DNA from: Copromyces sp. CBS 386.78
Taxonomy: Eukaryota; Ascomycota; Sordariomycetes; Sordariales; Sordariaceae
Assembly: GCA_030685235.1 (NCBI GenBank)
Contig: MU839336.1
Span: 1-15,361, forward strand
Direction: 5' to 3'
DNA: 15,361 nt
In this document: positions 1-8,640 of the stretch, piece by piece
Position numbering within the stretch: the first letter of the stretch is position 1
Layout of the letters: each line of letters opens with the position of its first letter
Made by a program: the position numbers and the translations under genes
The notes under the pieces: model-generated
What the model was told of the DNA's origin: nothing
Databases searched by the model: none
What the model saw: the letters and a program-made list of their open reading frames with translations, nothing else

Positions 1-21
1 TCCTTGTTCTCCTGTCCGAAA

Positions 22-62
22 ATTTTTTTTTTTTTTTTTTTTATTTTATTTTTATTTTTTTT

Positions 63-130
<68 letters not shown>

Positions 131-134
131 TTTC

Positions 135-166
<32 letters not shown>

Positions 167-424
167 TTTCTTTTTCTTTTTCTTTTTCTTTTTCTTTTTG
201 TTTATCTTTTTCTATTTCTTTTTCTTTCCTTTTTTCTTTACCTTTTTCTTTTTGCCTTTCTTTTTCTTTTTCTGTTTATTTTTATTTTTATTTTTTTTTA
301 TTTTTTTTTTTTATTTTTATTTTTAATTTTTTTTTTAATTTTTTTTTAATTTTTTTTTTTTTATTTTTTTTTTATTTTTTTTTTAATTTTTTTTTTTTAA
401 TTTTTTTTTTTATTTTTTTTTTTA
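22..424. repeat. T-rich low-complexity tract with TTTTTC hexamer array
   Basis: This is almost pure thymine on the plus strand, with scattered single A and C. Between about 109 and 275 it becomes a tandem array of the hexamer TTTTTC with occasional variants; the rest is poly-T broken by A. Translation gives only Phe, Ser and Leu, so a long open frame here is a composition artefact and not a gene. On the minus strand it is an A-rich tract with AAAAAG units, much like the right end of the window. It could be the A-tail of a minus-strand retroelement outside the window or a plain microsatellite; nothing here decides. Confidence 0.95.
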
Positions 425-453
425 ACTTGGTCGGTTTCGCTGCCCCGGGCCTT

Positions 454-489
454 AAGGAGTTGCCGGCAGGCAAGGAGTTACCGGCAGGC
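454..489. repeat. 18-bp tandem duplication
   Basis: Two adjacent 18-bp units, 454-471 and 472-489, read AAGGAGTTGCCGGCAGGC and AAGGAGTTACCGGCAGGC. They differ at one base, a TG to TA change, which is the type of change RIP makes although the surrounding island is otherwise not mutated. Confidence 0.95.
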
Positions 490-580
490 AAAAACCTTAG
501 TCAAGAAAACCAAAAACGACTAAGAAAAACGCTTCTTTTTGATTTTTCTCAACAACCAGGCATCGAAAAAAGATATAACT

Positions 581-639
581 GGCACCAAAATGACCGCCTG
601 ATCGCGGCGATCATTTTGATGGTCTTTTTTTATTGGTGC
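581..639. repeat. Imperfect hairpin, possible transposon end
   Basis: AAAATGA at 587-593 pairs with TCATTTT at 611-617, and CGCC at 595-598 pairs with GGCG at 606-609. The only mismatch in the 12-position stem is C594 against A610; the loop is 599-605. An outer set, GCACCAA at 582-588 and TTGGTGC at 633-639, is also inverted. The arrangement resembles the ends of a DNA transposon, but no transposase is present. A RIP-mutated copy lies at 11952-11986, and the GGCG-TCATTTT arm recurs at 11692-11703. Confidence 0.7.
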
Positions 640-697
640 ACTTCCTAAAAGTGGCTTTTTTTACCTCTTTATATTTTAACCAATCATTTTTCTTTAC

Positions 698-765
698 TAT
701 TCGCACAGTGTTTCGCATCTCCACCCTTCTAGCTAATCAATCAAATGCGAAACACTGTGCGAATA
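698..765. repeat. Perfect 21-bp inverted repeat bounded by TA, MITE-like
   Basis: The arm at 698-718 is the exact reverse complement of the arm at 745-765, with a 26-nt spacer at 719-744. Each arm has TA at its outer edge, so the unit can be read as a 64-bp element (700-763) with ends starting TTCGCACAGTG and a TA target-site duplication, as Tc1/mariner-pogo elements make. It is far too short to encode anything. A partial arm with one C to T change recurs at 928-939. The inverted repeat is certain; the mobile-element reading is an inference. Confidence 0.9.
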
Positions 766-956
766 ACGCGCACGGACAATGCACGGATCAACATGTCGTT
801 CGTGTTTACGCATTCGCAGCGTCTAAACAGAAACACCACGCTGCGCTGCATCGATGGGCCCACGGACCACGACCTTTAGTGGTTTCCGTAACACCTTTGG
901 TGCTGTGGGCGCTATCTCCTTGCTTGGGCATAGTGTTTCAATTATTTTGAAAGGAA

Positions 957-1199
957 TAATAATTAAACTTTAAATCGGCTATTATAAAGAAATTAATACT
1001 TTCCTAATTTATAATATTTTTAAAAAGTATTTAATTATTTTAAGCTTCCTATAAATATAATACTATCGGTTAGAAATCGACTACGAGTAATATAATATAT
1101 ATTTTAACTATACCGCCTATTAAAGCCGCTATTTATTAATAAATTTCCTTAAATATTAAACGGCAGTACTTAGAATTTTTATTAATTGGGTTTCAATAA
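957..1199. other. AT-rich lead-in to the first Gypsy element, nothing recognised
   Basis: This is RIP-mutated sequence between the un-mutated island and the first readable Gypsy frame. It would be the place for an LTR or untranslated leader, but I found no second copy in the window, no primer-binding site and no terminal TG...CA (RIP would destroy those). I see no other structure. Confidence 0.5.
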
Positions 1200-1990
1200 C
1201 CTCCGTCCGTTAAATACCTATCCCGCCAATTAAAAAAGAAAAGATTAAATATCTCTCTCTAATTATTAAAAAGGAAAAAACCGAATTTCCTTCTCTAATT
1301 ATTAAAAAAGAGGAATTTCGCCCTCTAATTATTAAAAAAGAGAAGATTAAGAAAATTGCGGCAAAACCCGTTCTAAAACCCTTATCCACTTCCGAATTCC
1401 TTCCTACCGCTATTAAACCTAAAATCGATCTTAAAATTAGCTATTATATAGTCTTTATTCCTATTAAAATACTAATAGCCCGGAAGGTTAAATTTAAAAT
1501 TACTATTATTAATACTGCCGTTTTCTTTATTAAAATTAAAAGCCCTACGCTTTATAAATTTTATATATAAGTAAACGGCCGTTATATTTTAACCGGTACG
1601 AATTACCTTTAATACCGCCGTTTTTACAAACCTAATTATAAATTCGACTTTAATAATATTAGAATATTCAATATAATTATATTTAATTTTATTTATAAAA
1701 AGTAGTAATTATAACTATATATTACAAACCACATCGAAATTAAGAAATTAACAACTATAATAAAATTTTAAAATTTAAATTTAATTAAAGAAATAATTAA
1801 TAATATTATAAAGGGCGATAAAAAGAAATATAAAGAAAGTTTACCCTTTACGCTCTATAATTTTATTAATAAAATAATTAATATTTATATTTTAAAAAAT
1901 ATTTATAAAGCTATAATTTTAATTAAAACAGTTAATTTTATTAGAAATTTCGAAACCGATATACTTATATACGAGGAAAGTATTTAATAA
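1200..1990 (+). pseudogene. Decayed 5' part of Gypsy polyprotein, family unclear
   Basis: Frame 2 can be read through this stretch with few stops, most explainable as mutated Gln codons (TAA/TAG), and it continues in the same frame into the reverse transcriptase downstream. The N-terminal part has a repeated lysine- and glutamate-rich peptide; later there are short patches such as NGRYILTGTNYL and KESLPFTLYNFIN. I do not recognise a gag, protease or zinc knuckle. By position it should be gag or the gag-protease region of the same element. No ATG is expected because RIP removes it. The link to the RT is an inference from the shared frame and orientation. Confidence 0.45.
1254..1347 (+). repeat. 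Three imperfect in-frame repeats coding for LIIKKE-type peptide
   Basis: The core CTCTAATTATTAAAAA begins at 1257, 1293 and 1323. Spacings are 36 and 30 bp, both multiples of three, and each core reads S/P-L-I-I-K-K-E in frame 2. This suggests an internal peptide repeat in the ancestral Gypsy protein, not a random microsatellite. Confidence 0.75.
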
Positions 1991-3366
1991 ATATATTTAA
2001 TTAAAGTTAACGAAAAAGATATAAAAGAATTTCTTAATAAAGTAGACCGGCCGTTAAAAATTAAAGAGGAAATTATTAAAATCTTAAATTATTTTAAAGG
2101 ATAGAAATATATTAGTAAGGTCACCGCTTTTTTACTTTTATTAGTAAAAGAAATTCCCCTTTATTATTTATACGATTATAAAATCGAATTAAAACCGGGA
2201 GAATAGCCCCCTAGCGCCCGATTATATTATATATTACCTATTAAAACCATTATTATTAAAAAGTAAATTAATAATAATTTAAGAAAGAATTTTATCCGGT
2301 TATTATAATTTATAGCCGCTTCCCCCCTTTTATTAATTAAAAAACCCGGGGGCGGAATCCGTATTTATATAAACTATCGAAATATTAATAATATTATATT
2401 AAAAATACGTTATTTATTACTATTAATTAAAAAGACCTTTAACGTAATTTATAAAGCGAAGATTTTTATAAAATGCAATATTATTATTATATTTAATAAA
2501 ATCCGTATTAAAGAGGGATATAAATAATTTATTGCCTTTATTACCCGTTTTAGCCTTTACGAATTTATTATTTATTTATTCGGTTTATAGGGCGCGTTAG
2601 GAACTTTTTAAAATTATATTAACAACGTTTTATATAATATTTTTAATATTTACGCTACTACTTATTTTAATAATATTTTAATTTATTCTAATAATAAAGA
2701 AGAGTATAAAGGATATATTAAAGAAGTTTTATAAAAAATAATTAAAGTAAAATTCTAAATCGATATTAATAAATATAAATTATATATATAGCGAATTAAA
2801 TATTTAAATTTTATTATTACCCTAAGTAATTTCGAAATAAATTTAAAAAAAGTTTTTATAATTATAATATAGGAAACTCTAAATTCTAAGAAGTCGCTTT
2901 AATGCTTCCTAGGATTCGCTAATTTCTATTATTATTTTATTAAATATTTTTCTATTATCGCCGGCCCATTATACGAATTAATTAAGAAGACGGCGGAATA
3001 AGAATAGGAAGAATAGTATTAAAAGTCCTTCGAAATATTAAAGAAGGTTTTTAATAGCGGACCCGTTCTTTATATTTATAATTAATTTAAATAGATTATT
3101 ATAGAAATAAATATTTTTAATTAAGTTTATAGTAATATATTATTATAGTATAATAATAATAATATTCTTCGGCCTATTACTTATTTTAATTAATAATATT
3201 CTTTAGCGGAATATAATTATAATATTTATAATAAATAATTATTAGCTATTATTAAAGCTTTAGAAGAATAGCGCCCCGAATTAGAAGGAATATAATAACT
3301 TTTTAAAATTTTTATAAATTATAAAAGTTTATAATCCTTTACTATTAATAAGTAGTAAGTTAACTA
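1991..3366 (+). pseudogene. Ty3/Gypsy pol fragment: reverse transcriptase and RNase H
   Basis: Frame 2 reads as a classic Gypsy pol once in-frame TAA/TAG are taken as mutated Gln or Trp. In order: a YDYKIELKPG linker (PYDHKIxLxPG in the family); KPGGGIRIYINYRNIN near 2342 (R-F-C-V-D-Y-R-x-L-N in the family); motif A near 2462-2500 with its Asp as Asn (2477-2479); LFGLxGALGTFQNYIN near 2576-2625; motif C as YFNN at 2663-2674 where the family has YxDD; LGFANFYYYFIKYFS near 2910; then RNase H with EINIFN at 3104 (ETDASD in the family), the ALEExRPELEG block at 3257-3289, and NYKSL for DHKNL. Catalytic Asp residues are lost, so it is dead. No integrase follows: the reading ends within RNase H at about 3366, where the LINE frame begins. 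No frameshift is needed over this stretch. Confidence 0.9.
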
Positions 3367-5060
3367 TACGAAATTTATATTAGGGAAAAACGACGCCGAA
3401 ACCGGAAACGCCGATTTCTGGTTAGGAAGTGCTCTAAAACGAAAACCGACAACGGCAATCGACTTAGGAGGGTTATTTACCCCCTCCGCGATATCCTACG
3501 ACGACCGTAGCGATAGCGTTAAACTATCGCTACCGATAACGATTAATAGAGGTGCGAATAGGCTTAAAAATAGCGTTTACAACCCCTTCGGAAGCATTTT
3601 AAAATATAACGACCCCGACGCCATATTTATTATAAAGACTTCGGAAAAGATAAAGGAAGATAATAAAACTATAAAGAAAATTATTACTATAATAAATAAA
3701 ACTACGGATTACGCTACTATATCGACCAACGACCGTCGTTAGGTTCAAAAAAATTTTTTCGAATTTATAAAAATTTTTACGAAGAAAAGTAGGTCTAAAA
3801 TACTTAAAGTAAATAAAGTTGCCGAAGCCTAATTTATTATTAGGAAGGATATCGACGATTTAAAAAAGTTTATTTCGAAGGAAATAAAAAAAGACGTTTA
3901 AGAAGCGCCGAAGAAATAGGTTAATATTATTTAGAAATTGTTAGATAAAATTAATACTACCTTCTACTATTTACTTACCGTTACTATTAAAAAAATTATT
4001 TCCTCTAATTATAAATATTAGTTTACTATTAAGGGGGCCTAAATTACCGCTAAATTTACTATACACTCGAATAATAATATAAAATAAATTGTCGAAGGCG
4101 TTTTAAAGGAAAGTCCGTACAAAATAATCTATATAGCTATTAAAATAATAATGAACGGAAATTATATAATTATTTTTAACGAATTAATTAGGGATTAATA
4201 TTAGAAATATTAAATTTAGGTTAAAATAATTTTTAGAAAAGAAACTATTATATCTTTAAATATTATAGCCGTTTTAATTAAGGGAATTCCGTAGGTTAAT
4301 ATCGATATAAAATAATCCGAATTAATTATATAAAAAATAAGGGCGAAGAATAAAAAAACGGAAATTATTCGGATTAAACTTTAAAAAAGACGCGAAGGGG
4401 AAAAGAGAAGAATATTTTTAATAGAAATTACAATTACGAAGGCCGCGATCTTCTTCTAAGAGAATTTTTTCTTCTAAAACGGCGGCGTATATATATATAA
4501 ACCGTTTTAAATTATAATTTCCGTTTAATAATATTTTAAATATTAATATTTCGGATATATAGCGAAATTCTATCGCTAAAAAAACGTTTATAATTATTAC
4601 AATAAAGTTAAATATAAAGGGTTACGTATAAGAGAAAAGAATTACCCTTCGAATAAAAATAATTCTTTAATTTTCTATAAACTATATAGGAAATTAAGGT
4701 ATTTTACCTTTAATAAAAAGAAATACCCGTTCGTAAGAACGGCCTATACGAAAATATTTATTAATTACATTAAAAGGCTTCGTAACTTTATTATTTATAA
4801 AAGACCGGTTAAATTAGTATTAAAATTAATAATAAAATTGGAAGAGGATATTATAATCCTTAATACCCCCCTTAATTCCTATTTAATTACGACTTTAAAG
4901 AAATTATTTATAAAAAAAGGAAAAAGAAGCCGCCTTAAAAAGATTAAAGGTAGTTTTCGGCCGAAATTCGTAGGTATAAATCCGATAAACATTTATATTT
5001 ATTCCTAAAATATAAACGACTATACCCGTATTAATTTTATTATTATTACGCCTTCGGCCA
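3366..5060 (+). pseudogene. LINE ORF1 (gag-like, nucleic-acid binding) pseudogene
   Basis: Readable in frame 2. The N-terminal part (to about 3620) is stop-free and GC-richer, with patches such as GNADFWLGSALKRKP and SVYNPFGSILKYNDPDA. A middle domain around 4090-4480 resembles the RNA-binding region of fungal LINE gag proteins (ESPYKIIYIAIKIIMNG, IIAVLIKGIPQ). Two zinc knuckles follow. The first, at 4532-4573, has the spacing x2, x4, x4 of CCHC but all four ligands read Tyr (codons at 4532, 4541, 4556, 4571). The second starts near 4589. The C-terminal PFVRTAYTKIFINYIKR block near 4728-4778 matches the CPxRxxAYxxAFxNxxKRP end of this family. The start codon cannot be fixed. The protein would have bound the LINE RNA in its RNP. 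Confidence 0.8.
3507..3533. repeat. Perfect 10-bp-stem hairpin
   Basis: GTAGCGATAG at 3507-3516 and CTATCGCTAC at 3524-3533 are exact reverse complements around the 7-nt loop CGTTAAA. It lies in the GC-richer 5' part of LINE ORF1, where the reading frame also passes through, so it may be chance within coding sequence or a structured element of the LINE RNA. Confidence 0.7.
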
Positions 5061-8000
5061 CTATTATTACTTCTAAAGAAATAATACCCCCCTAGTCCGC
5101 CGATAAATTAGAAGGAAGCCTCTTATAAAGTAATTAATAATTTAATTAAAAATATTCTATTAAAATATAAGGAAATTATATAAAAGAGGGAAAATATTAT
5201 TCGAATAGGAGGAGACTTATAATATTATAGTAATTTAAGAACTGGGTAAAAATTTAAATAAGGATATTTATTAGCTAAAGGGCGGTAAATATTATAATAT
5301 TAATTATTTAAAGAAGGGTAGAGTAGTAATTTATATGAATAAGAGGTAGAATTTAGAGGATTTAAATTTTTAGGTTAGGAAAAATTAAACCGCAATAATA
5401 TTAAAGAATTTACGAAAATTAATAACTATTTATTCTATTTACTCCCTTATTTTCTTTTAAAGTACGCTAAAATATTAATAAGGGTCTCCCCTCTTCGAAC
5501 TCTTTAAAGAGAAATCTTTAGCCGGCTAATATATAGCCGTAGGGGATTATAACTTCTATTACCCTAATTAGAATTTAGAAAATAGGATTAGCTTAGGCGT
5601 TATAAAGTTATTTATATAAATATAGCGATAAAAGTTCAACTTTATTACCCTTCGCGGGGAATTAACGAAGTTTAGAAATATAATTAAAAGAGAGAAAAAT
5701 AAAATAATCGATTATATATAAATTTTATAAGGTATTAAAGCCGAATATTAGGGAGTATAATAGTACAGGTAAATAGGTTCGGACTATTATTTTTAAAAAG
5801 TCTAAATTTAAATAGGAAAAAGAAATAGGAAAGTAGAAATAGAAGAAAAATTTAATTAGAATTTAATAAACGCGGAAAAGGTATAGGAAGCGGCGAAAAA
5901 AAGAATATTAATTTTAAAGGGGGTCGAAATAATAAAGGAGTTCGAATTAGGATTTAATAGGTTTAACGGCGAATTCGTTAATATTATGGAGGAATTCGTC
6001 CTATATTGAAAAAAAGGTTGGGGAAAATAAATAGATTAATAGAATTTAGAATATAAAACGGTAACGAAGGAGGTATAATAGAAATAATAAATTTAATTTA
6101 GGAGTTAAATGCTTTTAAATTAGAGAGAATTTATAGAGGCGGTAATAAAAAAGAAGAAATTTATTATAAAAATTTAGAAAGCGAAATAGTGTAATTATAT
6201 TGCAAATATATCGAAAAACCTGAATAAACTTTAGTTATTAGAGAAGTAAATTAAAATACGAAACTATTACCTAATAAATCCGCTAAAATTACTACCCTTT
6301 AAATAAAATGAGTGGACGAACGAAGTCGAAGACTATAATAGTAAAATAAATATTTTTACTAACTATTTCTTTTTGAAAGTAGAAATTCCGATAGGCTATT
6401 TACTAAATTAGATTCAATTATTAAACGGCGATACCCTAATACCTATTAATAATTTAATTATTAAAGAAGATATTTAAAAAATCTTTTTGAAGATAGCGCT
6501 TAATAAGGTACTAGGTATCGATTAATTTTCAAATAAATTTCTAAAGATATATAAAGAACTATTTAAATAAGCGATAGCGGCTTTCGCTATAACGAACCTC
6601 CGGTTTAAATATTTCCCCTAATAGTTTAAGAACGCGAAAATAATTATTTTTAAAAAATTTAGAAAAAGTGCCGAATAGTAAAAACTAGTTAAAGTATAGC
6701 GGCCTATATCGCTTTTAAATAATATTAGAAAAATTTTCGAAACTTTTATAGCTAAAAAGTTAATATAAGTAATAGAAGAGTATAATATCCTCCCGGAAGG
6801 CTAGATAAGTAATTAGGTAAATTGTTTAACCGAATTCGCCGTTTAAATAATTATTAATATAATTTATATAATATAGAAATTTAAGGCCGTAACGTCTTTT
6901 ATACTCTTCGATCTAAAAGGCGTATTTAATAGAGTTAATTATAAATAACTTTTATATATATTATAAGAAATATAATTCCCGAAATAGATCTTTTAATAAG
7001 TTAATAACTTCGTTACCGGAAGAAAAAGTTCTCTTTTCTTCGACGACGAAATTTCCTAACCTTATAATATTATAGTAAGCGTATTATAAGGTTCCCCCCT
7101 CTTACTAATCTTTTTTATTCTTTTTATTATCTTATTATATTGTAAATTGGCTATTATTTAAAATACAATTACCGTCGGCTTCGCCGACGATACTAATATT
7201 ATTACAATAATTAAAACTACCGAAGAAAATTATCAGATATTCTAAGCGGTATAAAATATTTATTTAAATTAAGTAATTAAAAGAGGAATAGAATTCGAAG
7301 TAAATAAAACAGAATTTATATATTTTACGCGGATAAGGGAATTAAGAACGGAAATTCTCTAAATTAGAGGAATTGTATTTAAATTAATAAAGTCGATTAA
7401 ATTCCTTAAGGTTTAACTAAATCGGAAATTTAATTACCGAATATACGTAGAAGTAATAAAAAAAAATAACTACGCAAACGAATATACTAATATAATTAGC
7501 GATAAAAACTTAGGGTTACTTTTTTATACGAATAAAGGAAATTTATACTAAATATATTCAGAATATAATTATATATAGAATATTAATTTTCTATTAGCCG
7601 ATTAAAATCTATAATAAATTACGAAGGATAGTAATTAAATTAGTTAAATATTAAATTAAATATTTAAAAATTATCGCCGGGGCGTATAAAGTTACGCCGG
7701 TAAGGATTTTAAAAATAGAAACCTTTTATCCGCCGTTCGACTTCTATTTTAATAAGTAGGTTAGAACCTTCGAAGAAAGGTTCGCCTATACGAATTAAAT
7801 AAAGTTCGTCCGAAGGACTATAACTTAAATAATTAACCATATTTAAATAAGGAGAATAAAAAGTCGGCTACCTACTAATAAATTAGAAAGTAGTACCATT
7901 AAAATTAAATAGGCTAAAGAATAAGTATCGACGGAGAAATTTCTAACGATTATAATAAGTCTACCCTTAATAATAGGGGTATAATTACCTCCATTATAAA

Positions 8001-8640
8001 TATTAAAACCAATTATTACGGATTACAAAAGATAATTAGAAAAAGTAATAATAAGAAAATAAATATCGTACTATAATTATAAATTAGTAGCGGTAGCAAT
8101 TAAATTAAACCGACGATATAAATTTACTATCGCCGACTTCAACCTAAAGTTTAATAATAATATTATAAAACGGTATATAATTAATACGAAACGAAAAAAA
8201 AAAGAAGCCTAATAATTAGAAGACAATAATAAATAATACCTATTACCTAAAACGAAGAATTCCCTTCTTATTTAAATAAAGACGGAAATTATAAATTTTT
8301 AATCCTTCCTCTTCTAAAGGAAAATTCCGGATATTATAACGCCAATTTATTTTTATAATATAAGTAAAGAAACCTTCGTATATATTATCCTAAATTATTT
8401 ATAAATAACCGACTACTAAATAATAGTAACTAATTAATTATAAACGAAAGAAAAATTCCAAATTTATTTAAATAATAGAATTCGAATTAAGAAAATCCTT
8501 TTATAAATATTATAATTTAGTAGACTAAACGAATACTATTTAATAATCAAATTAGATGGAGAGTAATATAATAAATTCGCGTAGTATTTATAAATATATT
8601 TAATTATAATATTAAAATAAGAAAGTATAAGAGAGATAGG
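5061..8640 (+). pseudogene. LINE ORF2: AP endonuclease and reverse transcriptase, with C-terminal zinc motif
   Basis: Frame 1 to about 7458, then frame 2. The endonuclease starts near 5140 (QNIRKL, IIVIQEL at 5224-5244 for the family's Q-E-P) and has the catalytic G-D-Y-N-F-Y-Y-P block at 5542-5565 (GDFNxHHP) and IDYI at 5707 (TIDL). RT motifs: LGIDxFSNKFLK near 6511 (PGIDGxSN), RPISLLN at 6700, FDLKGVFNRV at 6907 with the motif A Asp kept, LxGSP at 7084 (PQGSP with Gln as a stop), and an intact FADD at 7180-7191. After RT come FLKVQLNRKFNYRI, then AGAYKVTPVRILKIETF in frame 2. The end has LLIQIKTEIINFQSFL and a C-x-C...H-x4-C motif at 8348-8398 whose four ligands are all Tyr. No RNase H could be identified. 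The protein would have nicked target DNA and reverse-transcribed the LINE RNA; many stops make it dead. Confidence 0.9.
7458..7466 (+). other. Frameshift site in ORF2 at a 9-A run
   Basis: Upstream of this A-run the ORF2 protein reads in frame 1 (KFLKVQLNRKFNYRIYVE). Downstream, the expected family sequence (LxQLAIKTxG, then AGAYKVTPVRI) is in frame 2. A one-base gain, or a two-base loss, within or near the homopolymer accounts for it. It may be a real mutation or a sequencing error in a homopolymer. Confidence 0.65.

Larger units (their letters stand above)
425..956. other. Island of normal composition that escaped RIP
   Basis: GC content here is clearly higher than in the rest of the window, and CA and TG dinucleotides are common (for example around 770-860), unlike everything after about 957. 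Open frames exist in several readings, but none has a recognisable domain, and one of about 105 codons from 633 crosses a hairpin and an inverted repeat, so I do not call a gene. Part of the island (about 520-620 and 850-900) has a RIP-mutated counterpart near 11890-12240, so it is repetitive DNA and not unique host sequence. The fall in GC at about 950 is abrupt. Confidence 0.75.

Noticed and set aside
4..648. Open frame of 214 codons from ATG at 4
   Set aside because: Two thirds of it is translated poly-T and TTTTTC (Phe/Ser/Leu), and the rest runs through a tandem duplication and a hairpin. No domain is visible; it is a composition artefact.
633..950. Open frame of 105 codons from ATG at 633
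   Set aside because: It crosses the perfect inverted repeat at 698-765, has no recognisable motif, and lies in repetitive DNA with a mutated second copy. It is more likely chance in a non-RIPped stretch.
7690..8240. RNase H domain in LINE ORF2
   Set aside because: Some related LINEs have it between RT and the C-terminal motif, but no TDGS or acidic-residue pattern could be recognised there, so I do not claim it.
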